A stretch of 64,000 bases of DNA from Lineus longissimus (Eukaryota > Nemertea > Pilidiophora > Heteronemertea > Lineidae). The stretch spans positions 558,001 to 622,000 of the forward strand of contig NC_088319.1 in assembly GCF_910592395.1 (NCBI RefSeq), written 5' to 3'. How positions within the stretch are numbered: the first letter of the stretch is position 1; the number at the start of each line of letters is the position of its first letter. The notes below the pieces were generated by a model that searched no databases, was not told where the DNA came from, and worked only from the letters and a program-made list of their open reading frames with translations. Of this stretch, positions 47,196-61,000 are shown in pieces. A program made the translations under genes and the position numbers.

Positions 47196-48439
47196 TTAGT
47201 GAGCTAGCATGGCGTACTATTTCGCTATAATCAGTAGAAAAAATTGAGCTTATCTTTCCAACGAAGACCACAGCGAGAGGAAATGGCCTCCAAAAGAAAT
47301 TGTGGCGCAGAAAAAAGACTTAATGCACCAAAATGAATCTAAAGAGCTAAATTCACCTTTGGGACATGCTTGTAACAGCCTCCTCTGAAATACGAAGGCA
47401 AAATATTACTGGAGTGATTAAGAAAATATGTGCTAAGTCCTATCTCCCCCTCTACAGGAGATTTCTGTCATGGAACATGACCTGGGTGATTGTATTGTAC
47501 GCGCCGGTCACCGATCCAAAGATTGACCGCGCTCAACGTTGCTTACCTTCCACTCTGGGGCCAACGCGCCAACCACTGGGCCATAAAGGAATTCCCTCAT
47601 GGCCGGCGGGTTAAGCCGTGCCATATACCTGGGGGTACTATACAGTGATGTTGGACCTTGGTGACAGACAGATGATAATCTACAGATCCTTTTAACCAGG
47701 ATCTTCACTTGGATATCTCGCGCATGGAGATGCGCAGTAGCGTACTGCGCTGAGTGGTAGCACTCACTTAAATCTTCCACCCAGCAAACTGCGCATGCGT
47801 GTTGCCCCAAACAACGGACCGAAACGAGGCTAGTGAAAACGATCTATACAGACGTGAGTTAGGGTAGGTCAGGATGTATGCTGGGCTTAGAGAGTTCATT
47901 AGGGTTAGGGATATTGGTATACACCCAAGATCAGCGTGTCGTTCCACTACCATTTTGCCCCTGAATAGTTAATACACAGAAGGTTTGTTGAAATTAAAGG
48001 TTTTGCATGCCGAAACACAACTGGGGCAACACCTCTTGGAACATCGGACCCGGGAAGAACCTGATGATAATGAAACAAGAGGATTAGATATTCTGGGGAA
48101 CATAGATGCCAATTACTAAAGGAGTGGAAAATATCGTCCACGGGAAAACAAGCTGTCCCATCTGACATGCATTTTGAATGGTGTTTTTTTGATAGTATTT
48201 CATGGACCTGGTATGACCATGTGTTATAACAGAGCCTAACTCGTCCCTCGTGTTTCAAACACACGATCATTTCAATCCATTCATTGCAGCAGTGCAGTTA
48301 GATACCTTGCTAGGAGCCGAATGGTGATCTTTCCCAGTGTCAAACCTACGACCTCCTGATTATACGTCCGGCTCTTGGTGCAATTGATCCCTTTTTTTCA
48401 GAATAATCTTCCAACTGAAACAAGCAGTGTCTTTCTTAC

Positions 48440-48799
48440 CTTAACATACTGAAGATTCTTCGATTCGTGATGCGAGCTGTTGTCAATAGGTTCCAGCACG
48501 ATACATACATATTTCCTGTGATAGTGTATACAATCATTGATGCCACCAAAGGCAAATGATGAACATTTCGGACTCATATTACAAAAAAATGCACATCGCT
48601 CTTTCGTTTTCGCGCCGCCTATGGGAATAACGTTTGGTACATTCTTGATGGTAGATCTTCTTATGTAATATTCGTAGCCAATAAAGTTCATACGCCGGCC
48701 CGTGAATAGAGTAAAGAAGAAACACGCTTCGAGAATCATGTGGTCTGTCTTTCCTAAGGACACAGGTTGTAATAGCCCAACGAAAATCATCGTTACCAC
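48440..48799 (-). CDS. Exon with a PAN/apple-like domain, probable secreted protein
   Basis: An open exon of 120 codons from ATG at 48799 to donor AAG|GTAAGA (phase 0). The start MVTMIFVGLLQPVSLG is signal-peptide-like and is followed by a second hydrophobic stretch. Residues about 38-118 have the cysteine layout of a PAN/apple-like module: ERCAFFCNMSPKCSSFAF, then further Cys near 90 and 99. Such modules bind proteins or glycans on extracellular proteins. The next exon is not certain. The minus-strand unit at 45698-44828 is the nearest downstream coding sequence on the same strand but needs an intermediate exon to restore phase. Confidence 0.5.
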
Positions 48800-51700
48800 A
48801 GAAATGACGTATCCAAAGGGATTGCGTTATCAACAGCATTTGTGGTAAACGTAATTTGCAGCATCAAGTACTTAATAAGTACTAAATTTCACCTTTTGGA
48901 CTGAAATGCAAAATATTTTATCAGGACCAGCGCCCCTTGTACCAGCAGATCACTATAAACACACAAGGCAATCGCCACGGTGGTGTGATCTGAAGAATGA
49001 GACGAAACGCAGAGACACATTTAATCGCCTAAGCGATAATAAGTGCAGCTGAAGGCAGGTGCAGCACGGATACAAATTTCTCATTGACACCACTAAAAAG
49101 GTATTTTTCCGTCACCTTGCACTTTCCGTCGAACACCCCACCAAATTTCTTATTCACACACCGCTACTTTTCTTCTTACACTACCATCTTCTTTCTCAAT
49201 ACACAATACACCGCCATCCCCACCACTTTCGTACCAAAAAAACCCATACCCCTCCCTGTGTATCGCACGACGACCGCCCTACAATCGGAAAAAACAGGTG
49301 TGACATCATTTCGACACGCAATCATCAAACTTCAGCATCAAACAAAGAAAGATGCGCCCATCCTATTGACGGGGAGTACAAGAATATAACCATGAAAACC
49401 TCATGGGGTGAACAAATCTTTAAAACCGGCCTTGAAAATCTATAAACTACCCTTCATCCGGCAGAGCATCCTCCCCTCTCGAAATTCTAGCTTGAGTTTA
49501 TTCGGCCAGAGTCAGAGTCCACCGCAAACTATTCATGGTTCTTGCTTGCTGGGGCACTCGTTCCCCATGGCCAAGGACAACGTACAATGATTCTCAGTAT
49601 TCATCTCATTTGAAGGAAGAAGCAGGGTAGGGTTGCGTATCTTGCTCAGGGACACAAAGACGTTACAACAGTCTGTGAGCCTTCTGAGAGTCGAACGCAC
49701 GCTCTCCTGATTATGAAGCCGGTGCGCTTACCACTTTGCCACGGGTCTTCCTAGATACTTCTGAGAGTCATCGTCATGTCCTTTATCGTGCGCCTTAAAA
49801 TCCTCTCTCAATTGATCATCAGAAGATCAGATTTGTTATGGTAAATCTTAAACTCAGCCAGACAAGCACGGGCCCTGGTAAAATAAGACACGGACACGCC
49901 TAGCGAAAAGAGACAGAGAAACACTGAAGTTTGGAATTGATTGTCGCTGAGTCGTGTTTTATAAACCACCATTGTTGTGTTCAGACGCATTACAATAGGC
50001 TTTTGTTAACCCTTAAACATACAACATTATAACATCGAATCCCTTTGTCCCTCTAAATGCAAAATCCCTTGTCTTGATATTGAACTTAGTTTTTCTCAGA
50101 CGGGCATGCATTGTTGGCAAAAATACTATCGATTATAGATTTATCAAAATACGTGATTATTTGTAAGCATTTTTATGTTGTGTGAGCTGTATGGTCTCGC
50201 TGTCTTCTGTGTCTTCTGCATTCAGCATGAAGAACGCTTCACCTATGGAAAAAACCAAAATGTGAGGGGGACCTATTGGAAGCTCGCTCCCTCCCTCAGG
50301 AGCAGAGAAATCATTTTCAAGCAAACTTGATTTTCCTGCACAAAGTGCATGTCATTCTGGCTTTTGCTCAGCTAGGAATGCATTAAGCATCGTACAGACA
50401 CTGTTCACTTATTATACAGACACTGTTCAGCATTTGCTGATAAAAGACCGCAAACATGGCCTACTGTCTTTAAACAAATCCCGCTCGGGTCTAAGCCTAA
50501 AATCCCAGTTTAATCAAATCGTAAGGGCAAATATTGATGACATCGACTTCCACGAAACACCTGAATGATTTGCCACGACTCCACGTGGAGGTAGGCCCAG
50601 AGACTGGGCGGGGGACCTCAATAAGTGAGAGTGATCATGGCGAATAAGTCTAATCAAGAGGGGGGCATTTTCTAGCAAAAGGGACTTAGGTCACCAGTAC
50701 TTTTAAGTTGAAACAACATCATTGACGAAAACACTTCATCACCAGAATGTGATCAATCTTATTGTCGACCTCAGGGTTTATCTTTCGATGAAATCCTTGA
50801 ACTGATAGGCAGATTGATTACAGAATTGAAATTGATGCAACGCATTTAACGTACGCCCACGAAAATGCACATTTCCTCTTTCAAACTTGGGCAGAATTGT
50901 GCAATCACGATGTAAAAAGTCGTTCATCGAAATTGAATGGCACACGGCAAACGCTAGGCAAAAAATAGGTGCATTTGCAATACGGCACCTTTCTCAAGAG
51001 AATTCACAAAATGGTTTTCAGCAGTATTTCTAATGCAGAGTAATTTGCGACTGTTCATCTCGGATGGATTTTAATAATGTTCATGAAGAAGTATAAACGC
51101 GCATATTAACTGGTAAAATGCAGGCAATGCGAGTTGATGCCAATCATTTTTTAAAAGTACATGTAGTCGTTAGAGAGAAAACCCAAAAATTGCGGATTTT
51201 TTTAAAATAAAATTTTCGTTCAGAATGATTTGCCATGTTTAATTACATATTAAGGAGAGATTTGCGATAATTTCGCAATCTGCCAAAATAAATATCGCAA
51301 TTTCTAAAACAACTTCAGAGAAATTTTCGAGATTAGCAAAATTATAGAAGCCCGAATATTTAGTGGTTTTCGACATTCTCAATACTAAATAGACACCTCA
51401 TTCAATGCCATACTTAATTAAATCAACATTAATTGCTTATGAGTAATATTGAAATTTGTAAGGTACGTTTCAAATTATGCTATTATATGTCGATGATAAA
51501 ACTCACTTAAGAGTTGTTTCGATACAGCAAGAAACATTTGCCTGACCTTATCGACAGCGTGAGTTGATTTTAGGCAGCCCATAGTTACTTCTTCTTCCTT
51601 TCATCTAGAATTCAAATCACAATGCGTTCCTAATTTGAATCCGGAGTAACGTAATCACGGCCCTGGTGAAAAAAGGTTTCCGCCCGGTAATTGTCTTATA

Positions 51701-54700
51701 ACGGATTGAGGTACATTGTGAAAAGACACAATCTAAGTGGTAAATTTAGATGACATGGTGGCTAAAGGTATCGGTTTGCCTAAGAAAGTACGTGCTTATC
51801 TGGAGTGGAAATGTGTTGCAAAGGTAAACCAATACCTGTACCCACCGTGGTTAGGTCTCCAAAAGATCTTGTTCAGATTTCTTACATGCATGTAGAATCT
51901 TAACGGAATATTTGTAAGTTTAGGCTGGTTGATGAACGAAGCACGAGTACGAAGGTCTGTGGTGTTATCAAATCCTCTGCCAATTCATTTGTACCACACC
52001 AGAAAATCATCTCTTACATGGTGTTTTTCGTATAGTTCTGCCCAAATGTACTCAGTTGAACTAAGGAATTTGACCAGATCACATTTACTAAAAGATAGTG
52101 GTGTTGCACAACACTAGATTATCCCTAGGGTAGGCCTAACCAATGCTCTTTCACGGTGTCAACTAGCTGGTCCACTGTATAGTGACATTTGCTGCCCAAG
52201 GCTGTGTGTCATTTCTATTTGTGATCGCACTATTACAGTTTAGTGACAGCCAAGTACCCTTGGCAGATCTATCTGAAGAACACTTTACTGAGTAGGAGTC
52301 GAGAATCTTCAAGTTAAGTTCCGGTGACGACCCCGCTTCTACGACAACATTGGAAACCGTGTGCACTCGGGCGGCTGAACGACGTTTCCCGCGCCAGACC
52401 CTGAGCGCGCTAGAATAGCGAAAACGGCGTTTTTCTACTATCAAAGAGTTGAAACAAAATGGGGAAAAACGTCGAACGCTCTCTGAAAAATACGTTACGA
52501 AACAGGCGAAGAACAAATTCATTAAGGGAATAATACCTTTATTTCTTTCAGCTTTAGAATATCGGGCCCTTTGAAAAGTTCTTTTTAAACACAGCGCAGC
52601 ATCACCATTTATAGAATAATAGAGTTGGATATACAACCAGGCATTGAAACGTGTATCAGTACTACATCAAACAAACCGTAGCATCGATGCAATGAAAACT
52701 AATTTTGAGGGGAAACTTCATTGAATTTGATCAGGAGCAGCACAATTAGAGTGCCTGAACTTTCGTTGTGGGTGCTCGACTGGGGGCAAAGTTATTGTAA
52801 TCCATTCATTCCATTTAATGAGTTGTTAAAGTGAGACTATGAAGTTCAACATGAATCAGATAGGCCATGAATTAGTACAGTACCCAAAATTGCCGATAGG
52901 GGTCATTTTAGTTCATTGTTTTTGAAATTTATCTTACTATAATATCAGACTTTATGGCCAAAGAGTAACAACCTTTCTTTGGCTGAAGCAGTGCAATGTT
53001 GCCCATTGGAGAACCCAGACCTTCACGATAGTTTTGCTCTTCCCTTCCTTGCGCGAAGATAAAAATAAAGATGGAAGTTGTTGCATCGACATCATATGTG
53101 TGTTATGGGTTGCAAGCAATATCTGGCATAGAATGTACCTTGGGCAATCGTAGAATCTATGATGGGAGTTGTGCAGAAGGTGGTTTAAGAGAGAAATCAG
53201 CATGGTGACAATATTTGCCGGTTTAGGTCTGTCGACAACTCTTAATGCTGTTTCGTGGGGGTCGATGTTATCAAGATTTACCCTGATTACCCCTTGGTAA
53301 GGCAGTAGAACAATTGGAACTCAGGCCTGGGTGCGAGCGGGCTTGTTTTGAAAGCAATAGACCGTGTATTGGGCTAGGCCCGAGTTCTTTTAACTATGAG
53401 GTAAGGCTGTAAACGTGGTCTGTGATATTAATCAACATAGATTCTAGCATGGATAACGCAGATGCTATGACGCAAACCTTTGCCAGTTAATAAATAAAGT
53501 AAATCTGTGAGCCTCAGTATTATTGAATCAAGGAGTCGCAAAAACGTTTTTCTGACCAGGGAGGCTGTATCGGTGTTTATAGCCGTGGCGAGGAAAGCGC
53601 TCTGACTATTAAGGTGTGATTGCTCATAGCATTACAGTTGGATGCTGCATGGTACTAATAGAATGACATAAATTGCAGAGCATGCATGCACAGCTGCGCT
53701 TCACACCAGTTTCGGCTAAACTGAAAGACCAATGACGAGGTTTTTTGGATCTTCTTTTTAGGATTTGTTTTATGGTGTCCTGGTACATTTGTTGTGTTGA
53801 TTCTGGTCGCAAAAGAGCATCTCTTTTTAACATTAAAGGTCTGTATTCATAACCTAAGTTTCCAAACCACGGCATTACACTCTGTACGAAAAAATCCTTC
53901 TGTCGTAGTGGTGGCATCATTTATATTAGCCCAGGCTTGAGCCTTTGGGGCGCGCTGTCTGACAGTGTGCATAAAACATAGAACATAAAACAAAAGTAAC
54001 GTGATAACGCCAATACGCCTTCGTAACACTAGTGCTAATCCAAACCCGAGATACGGTAATCTACATTACATGTATATTGTAAAGCCTTTTTTGCCATTCG
54101 CGAATGCCCTGAAAATAATCAAATTTCACGATTCTTATTCTGGCAAAAAATATTTTCCACATATTTATTTTTGCGTATCCAGATTATTTGTAAAATTCGC
54201 GAAAATAAAACTTTCTCGCGAAATTTATCGGCTTACGGTTGTGGCGCTGTAAAGACAAAAACTCCAATACTACTCGTGGATGCAATACTAGAGTGGATGT
54301 AAAAGATGCGTGAGAATTGTCGTTGTTGGCCGTCGGGGAATACTCGAGTGAATCACGAACATTCCGTGAATCCCCCGGGAGAAGTCGCGCTAAATAATTA
54401 CGTGAGCACGGTTACCGGGAAAGTTGCGGGAAGTAAGGCAGAGTTGTGTAAATGTCCGTGAGAATCAGCTCAGAATGCTATCATATAAACATTATGTGTA
54501 TCACCCCTTTGGCCTAAAATTATTTAACTAAAACCCAACTCCTCAACTGTTCAACTGTGTTAGAACGAAGATCATTCATGCGTGAGCCTGTCACGCCTGC
54601 CAAATCGACCCCCACGAAAGCAGTTACGAAAGCAGTCACTGATAACCTTTGGTAAGTCAGCAGAACAATGGGAATTTAGGCCTCGGTGCAAGCCTGCTCT

Positions 54701-56420
54701 GTTTAAAGATGGGCTAGGCTTAAAATTCTTTAAACTGCAAGGCACGGTGCAAACAACGTATACGGAATGGTGTACTGAACTTTTTCCTTGCCATGTTGGG
54801 TATTACTTTTGAGTGAGAGGGATCCAAGGCAAATCCTCAAACATTTCAAACCCACTATATATGGACGAGGAATTGAAAAAAAACCCGATATTGTTTTTCG
54901 ATAAGCATGTTCCATTACTCTAATATTAACCTCTGCTATCGGCAAGTTATCTATAGTGTACTTTGCATGAGCATTACAGTGCATCACCAGTGCATCAAAG
55001 GACTGAGTCTTGCATGAACAATACAGGAGTCGATGATATCGGATTAAGTTGCCGATGATGAAGGTTAAAGACACTATTGCAAATTATTACTAAAATACTG
55101 TTATCAACAAAGAAATGATTTTCATCCCCCACCCCACCGCTGAGTTAGGATTTAGTATTTATCGCTGGTTGATATTTCTACAGGTTCACATTCATCTGAT
55201 TGTGTGCATTCTTCTGTATGATGCGAGTTTTTCTGACACGTCATCCCAACAGTAAGTCTCTCGTGATCGTCGTGCCAGTTTTTGAAAAATTTCATCATTA
55301 GTTGTAATAGAGTTATGATCCGAGGTAACCATACGCGCCAGAGGTAATTGACCCTGGCTGTGTATTAATAATATTTTCAGACGGTTTCTTCCGTGATGAG
55401 ATTTCCACAAAATGGCGGCCAATATTGACAGGCTTTTTCCTTCTTGCTCCGTTCGAGATGGCACGGGGTTTTTCACTTTTCTGCAAACTCTACCACTTTT
55501 TCATCCTAAGACATCGCAGCTTGATTAATAGAATAATTATTACCTTGATTATTGCTATTGAGTACCCAAAGTCAATGAGGCTTTTTCCGAAAGTGTTCGG
55601 TGTTTTTCCAAAAAAAGCATTATTCGTGATTTTTGGCGCTTACGCGGCCTGGCGCAGGAAACGTCTTCTCGCTGCCCGAGTAAGCTCGAAGTCGGCCTTT
55701 ACGTTACCCCTCTAGTAGAACAAAATTTAAAGAACTAAGAAACCCTTATTCGACAAAAAGGGAACAGTGAATCCTATATACGACATGTGCATTTCAGATA
55801 TGACGTATGACACTCCTTCTCTACCACATACACCCTCGACTTTCAGACGAAGTCGACACTAGACATACCCTCAAATGCTGAGGTATATATAGGCCTGATT
55901 ATTAACTACCTACGCCGGCCATGACATAATCCTTGTGATCAACAAAGCCCCCATATCACTAAGGATGGCAATGCGGCCAGTTATCCATTACCGTGCCACT
56001 GCAGGAATTCAGATGGACATCTTTTCCTTCCCAGCAGACCGAGCTCAATAGATCAAAGCCTGGAGATTGCTTGGATAAAGGTCGTAGCTAAATTATAGTC
56101 CATTCTAACGACATGTCGCTTTTGTTTTCATAATTAATTCCGTGCATTACCAAATTAAGTGGCTTTTGAAAATGGACGAACACGCAGCAGCGGTAGCACA
56201 GTTGAAGAGAGTCGGCCTCATGGTCAAGAGGTCGTGGTTTCGACTCTCGGCCGAGTCACTGCTTGGTTACCCTACTGGTCGAGTTCAAGTGAGCGCCCTC
56301 TGGTTGCTCCATGAAACTGTGGAGGCAGGTGAAAACGCTTTGAGCAGGGAAACCTGGAAAACTCAATATCATTAGATATTGTTATATGACCATGGGACTA
56401 TGGAAAATGGACAATTATCA
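48800..56420. other. Intergenic, no firm gene
   Basis: It contains SINE-like pieces (49625-49750 minus; 56168-56270 plus, with B-box-like GTGGTTTCGACTC), 190-bp family copies (50448, 53250, 54605) and the short GTGG-TAAAGGTAT MITE (51757-51848). An inverted 270-bp MITE lies at 52021-52284. A minus-strand frame of 98 codons at 53920-53624 has no hallmark that makes it a gene. The stretch 54090-54240 is rich in TTCGCGAAAATAAAAC-like words shared with 24880-25030. Confidence 0.45.
52021..52284 (-). mobile_element. 270-bp MITE, second inverted copy
   Basis: Starts 'gtgtttttcgtatagttctgcccaaatgtac' and ends 'ggcagatctatctgaagaacac'. The interior 'aagatagtggtgttgcacaacactagattatcc' matches the others in reverse. 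It forms part of the 157-codon minus-strand frame at 52163-52636, which is therefore not counted as a gene. Confidence 0.8.
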
Positions 56421-56430
56421 ACTACGCGCC

Positions 56431-56722
56431 TATGGAAAATAGGCGAACCCTGTCCGCATGCGACCTATGGAAAATAGGCGAACCCTGTCCGCATGCGACC
56501 TATGGAAAATAGGCGAACCCTGTCCGCATGCGACCTATGGAAAATAGGCGAACCCTGTCCGCATGCGACCTATGGAAAATAGGCGAACCCTGTCCGCATG
56601 CGACCTATGGAAAATAGGCGAACCCTGTCCGCATGCGACCTATGGAAAATAGGCGAACCCTGTCCGCATGCGACCTATGGAAAATAGGCGAACCCTGTCC
56701 GCATGCGACCTATGGAAAATAA
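56431..56722. repeat. 35-bp tandem array, eight identical units
   Basis: The unit contains TATGGAAAATAGGCGAACCC followed by 'tgtccgcatgcgacc'. Units start at 56431, 56466, 56501, 56536, 56571, 56606, 56641 and 56676 with no visible difference, then a truncated ninth. A degenerate half unit ('actatggaaaatgg') precedes it. Each unit contains the GCATGC palindrome. Perfect identity suggests very recent expansion. Confidence 0.95.
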
Positions 56723-57016
56723 CACGTGGAGGAAATCTGACCTTTGACAAACCAAATCTAAGATATCATCCTTTGTAGTTACCATCTGTCTGTGTGCTTA
56801 TAGATATACATGTATAATGAAATTTCATTCCAAACTCAAACAATGTTAAAGGTTTCCAATACGTATTTTGAACAAAGTTATTTCACATCGCTGCGTGTTT
56901 TTAGATACTTTTGACTGTCATCACCGTATATATTGGTTTCCTAAAAGAAAATAAGCGAAATTTATTTTTCTTTAGCTATAATCTGATAATATCAAATGAA
57001 AGACGACTCATAATGA

Positions 57017-57059
57017 TGATATCCCGCCCTAAAAATTGGGACGCGCGGCGGGATATCAT
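57017..57059. repeat. Short perfect hairpin
   Basis: ATGATATCCCGCC pairs with GGCGGGATATCAT across 'ctaaaaattgggacgcgc'. No gene-end context is visible. Confidence 0.7.
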
Positions 57060-57890
57060 GACATTTCATTTATTATCCATTTCCATTGTGTATGCTGTGG
57101 AAGGGTCGGCCTCTCCTCTATAAAATGTCAGGGAGAGAATGTATAGCCTATTTTACTGAAAAAATCACAACCAGAATGGTGGGACAATAAGAAAGAACAC
57201 CTTGATATCGGTTTCAGGATGTCAAAGAACAACAATGTTGCAATACGATTAAGGGTAACGCACAAGCGAAAAATAGTTCGATATTTAAAAAAAATCAATA
57301 TTTACAGATACTCGAATATCAGTTATAGAAACGAAGTCGTCACTTCAAATAAATACGCCACATAATGGTTTTATTTGGAGTATTTTGAACTATAGAAAAC
57401 GGGATTTTTTCATATATGTGCGACATGATATTACATCATATCATATACATGTTTATCTAATATTATTTTTCCTGTTTTTTTTAATGCTGCCTCCCACCAC
57501 GATGTCATTCATTACAAAGGTAGGTGAAATGTTGAAATATTTCATAATTGTAGAAGTATCAACAACGTGCAAGGTCTCCCGAAGTGAGACATTTCCATTG
57601 TTAGGTCAATATGATATCCTTAAATATGAAAGTGTTCTCAAGACGCTAATAAGAAGCAGCAGTGATACGCACAACTCGGAGTGAGTCTTCTTGCATAGGT
57701 CATCTAATGACGAGCTCAAATTCAAAAACATCTGAACTGGTTTTTGAGCCTTTGAAAAACTAAGGATTTTTCGGTTAACACATACATGTATATGCACCCT
57801 GTAAATGTTTTTCAACAGTAAGAAAACCCTCAGTGTTTTTTCAGAATCTTCAAAATCATCACCAAAAAACCTCTACATAATGCATAGTTG

Positions 57891-58012
57891 TGACTCACTC
57901 TACCAAAACTAGGCGCTTGTCGCATCTGAACTCTACAGGTTGATACGGACATGTTGTTCATTTCCCTATTGTAGACCTTTTGTGAAGCGCCTAGTTTTGG
58001 TAGAGCGGGTCA
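57891..58012. mobile_element. Hairpin MITE
   Basis: The left arm includes CTCTACCAAAACTAGGCGCTT and the right arm mirrors it as AAGCGCCTAGTTTTGGTAGAG, about 28 paired positions with a 66-bp spacer. The flanks 'gttgtgactca' and 'gggtcacagttgtg' suggest a further extension. Confidence 0.75.
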
Positions 58013-61000
58013 CAGTTGTGTTGGCCAAACCTTGTTATCTAAAGTTAAAAAAACTGTTATTTGTGAGAGCGTACCTTGAGATCCTCCGTTGAGAACGACA
58101 TCACAATGAGTTATATAAGTCACATCACATTAGTTTGAAAGAAATCTAGCAACATGAGCTGAGCTTATCGACAACGGATTAGAATGTCAATATCCTCAAT
58201 GGAAAAGTGTGTTCGCCTTGGTCCGATGTAACCTTCTATATCGTAGAGTTGAAAAAATATGCCGTGAAATCTTTTTTTCTCAATCTCTCACCTGAGTAGG
58301 CTGTTGCTGTTACGTATTCAATACCCTTTCATTTATATAAGTGTACACCTTCCCGGGCCGAATATCCAGATCAAATTCTTACTTGCGATGTTATTCAGTT
58401 TCGTGAACGTATGTTTGTCCAAACTTCACAAGATTATTGTAAGATTATAATCGATACATGGATCTTATTGTAGGTTTCTTAGCTGAGAATCTAACGAGAA
58501 TCGTGTAAAGATTGTAATCTTTTATAGACTGCAACGTGTTTTTCGGATATATCTGGCCAAACATACACGCGGCTGACCTCACTGAACTGTAAGAGTGTGA
58601 TCACATAAGCAACGTGCGAGGGATAACCAAGGTGACTTATTTTTTTCCTTAACACCCCAGCCTGGATAAAAGAGACTGGCACTTTGAAGGAGAAGTGTGA
58701 TTTTGATCATGTTCGTTTTCATAAGCAGTGTCGCTCTCTTGAACGACCTTGGCGGGGAAAATATAGCGACATGTCTCCGCGGCGTCTCACTTAATGATAG
58801 TGACCTCGGGAGAACGGTACGAAATTGAATTAATCCCGAGCAGATCGGAACAGTCTTGATACCGTTCAGATAACACGTACTCTTTTTCAACAGATTGAAT
58901 ACAAAATTGCCAATCCCACAAGCAGAGGATAAAGTTTGGGATTTATTGCATTAAAACACGAGGTGACGAAGTAAAACAGTTTCCCGGGGGTCTAGGGCAT
59001 TCTTGGTTGATAGCGAGCACCATTAATTAGGTGATGATTCCTTCGAAGAACTGGTCTATCCAGCGCAGAAACCAATTAGTAAAGAAAAGTTTCATATCTG
59101 ATTACACAATACCTAACATCAATAGTATAGATTAGAGACTTGCTAACATAAAACTATATGCCATGCGTCATTCCAAAATTAAACAATCTCAAATTAAATT
59201 TGAAAAAATCCGAATTAATGAAACTGATATTTAAGGAATTTTTCTTTTTTTGTACGCCAGTGGCAGGATTCCAGTGACCCGATTCGTTCTTTATTGGTGT
59301 ACGATACTGGTACATAAACCTCACCATTTTACATTGATTCTGAATCTTGTTTAAAAATAATGGCCGTGTTGAAGTTAGTTTAAAAGAACGAAGTGAGTGA
59401 CATTGATTTCCAGTAAGGTAATGGTATAATCAACTTTTTTTCGTACTGCTAAGGTCTCTTTTTTGCATATTGATTTTTTCCTCCTGAAATCAGATGTTGC
59501 CTGGGCAATTTTCTAATAAAATTCCAATAACCTTTTTTTCGCCTCTGTAGTTTGACATGAGACTGAAGGAGTTCAAAATGCGCGGGTATTATTTTGACGA
59601 GAATAGTTGCCTAACGCGATACGGCACCGTTTTTGCCGTCATTATGACTTTATGGACGGCCTGAAAACTTGCAGCAACGCAGCTATGTCAGGCCCGAGAA
59701 AATGTACCTTCTCATTTCCTGCTTAGAAGTCTGGCGCAGATCAGTCAGTTAGGTTCGACATAATGAACACATGTGTACAACAAAAGGGCTTGCCATAGGG
59801 TTTCATTGAGAAATTCGCTTACGACCTGATGATGCATTATTTGCTTTGTTACAACTGAGGCACGTAAAGGGCATCCTATTGCTCGTCCGAAACTCGCTTT
59901 AAGTAAAATGGGCCTCATTATGGCTCTCAGTAAATTGCCCGAGAGAGCTGTGGGATCAAAGAAAAGCTACTGTGACCTTTCGGTATGTTCTAGTTTTCCG
60001 TGATAGAACTCATTGATTACAAACGGATGAGAAGTAATTCTGTGGTTTAATGAACCCTTGTTGTGGTTAAAGCTCACATGCTTGCATAAAAACCCTAACG
60101 GCCAAGTTTAAGAAAACACAAACGCCCGACGACCAAACGACCAACTGCACTTTTTGAAACATGATAGACATCCACCAACTGGTCTCACTTGACTGCACAA
60201 ATAACAAGTTCATTGACGAGACAGGTCACAGAGACGCTCTCGATCGTGTAAAGAAAAAATGAAAAATATCCCTCGAGCGGGTTCGAACTCGGAACCATCG
60301 CCACTTTACCCTTGCCGTCTTACCGACTATGCCATGAAGCCGTTGTTATAGATGAACATATTTTTCACTTTTGTCTTTCACGTACAAGCTTGACAGAAGG
60401 GCGTCTTTTGTGCCATCTGTACCATTTTCAGTTTTTGTCCGGTTCTTATGCATGCATGTCAGCTATAAACATGGACGTTCTTCAAAAACCTTTACGAGTC
60501 GAGATTGGAACTTTTCCAGAGCCCCACACGCAATCTTAGCCAGTCGCGTACTCCCAGGAAAGCCGACTTGAGATCCTGCGCCAAAATGGTGAATGATTCG
60601 TCTGACAGTTAACGGCGCTCACAGCGGTCCAATGTCTGATCGCGATGTGTACTACCATGATAAATGCGCTCAACACAGCATGGCACACGCATTACTAGCA
60701 ATGAAATCAATTTGCAACATCAACATGTCTGGAAATGACCGTCAAAACTGTCTGAAGCCGTGTTGAAAAGTCAATCAAAATTTAAAGATCTTTCAGGAAA
60801 TCGTCACCTTGTCGGAAATAGACGCAAGCGTGATTGACTGATAAGGGTATTTGTCACCGAAGATGTTTTTCGTACAGTTTTACTATTTCTGGTTCTCTCT
60901 AAAGTGTCAAGCATCCTATTTGTGGCAAAACTACTGTCTCATGATAGGAAATCCATCAGAGATAAAAGGAAGGGTCACTGTAGAGGCCAGATACTATCAC

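Larger units (their letters stand above)
45838..48439. other. Repeat-bearing segment between the unknown gene and the PAN-like exon
   Basis: If the PAN-like exon and the unknown two-exon unit belong to one gene, this is intron and should hide at least one exon leaving one extra base. A minus-strand open stretch at 48270-47947 is a possible source but lacks a convincing acceptor. The interrupted 270-bp MITE (46788-47195) and tRNA-like SINE pieces (47510-47605, 48315-48385, both minus) lie here. Confidence 0.35.

Noticed and set aside
52163-52636. 157-codon minus-strand frame
   Set aside because: Its 3' part lies in a 270-bp MITE copy and the rest has no recognisable feature.
55425-55715. 96-codon plus-strand frame with hydrophobic stretches
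   Set aside because: AT-rich composition explains the hydrophobicity; no motif, splice site or promoter supports it.
56431-56722. CRISPR-like array
   Set aside because: Units are contiguous with no unique spacers, and the genome is animal. It is a simple tandem repeat.
60268-60345. Possible functional tRNA gene on the minus strand
   Set aside because: The B box is present but D, anticodon and T stems do not pair properly.
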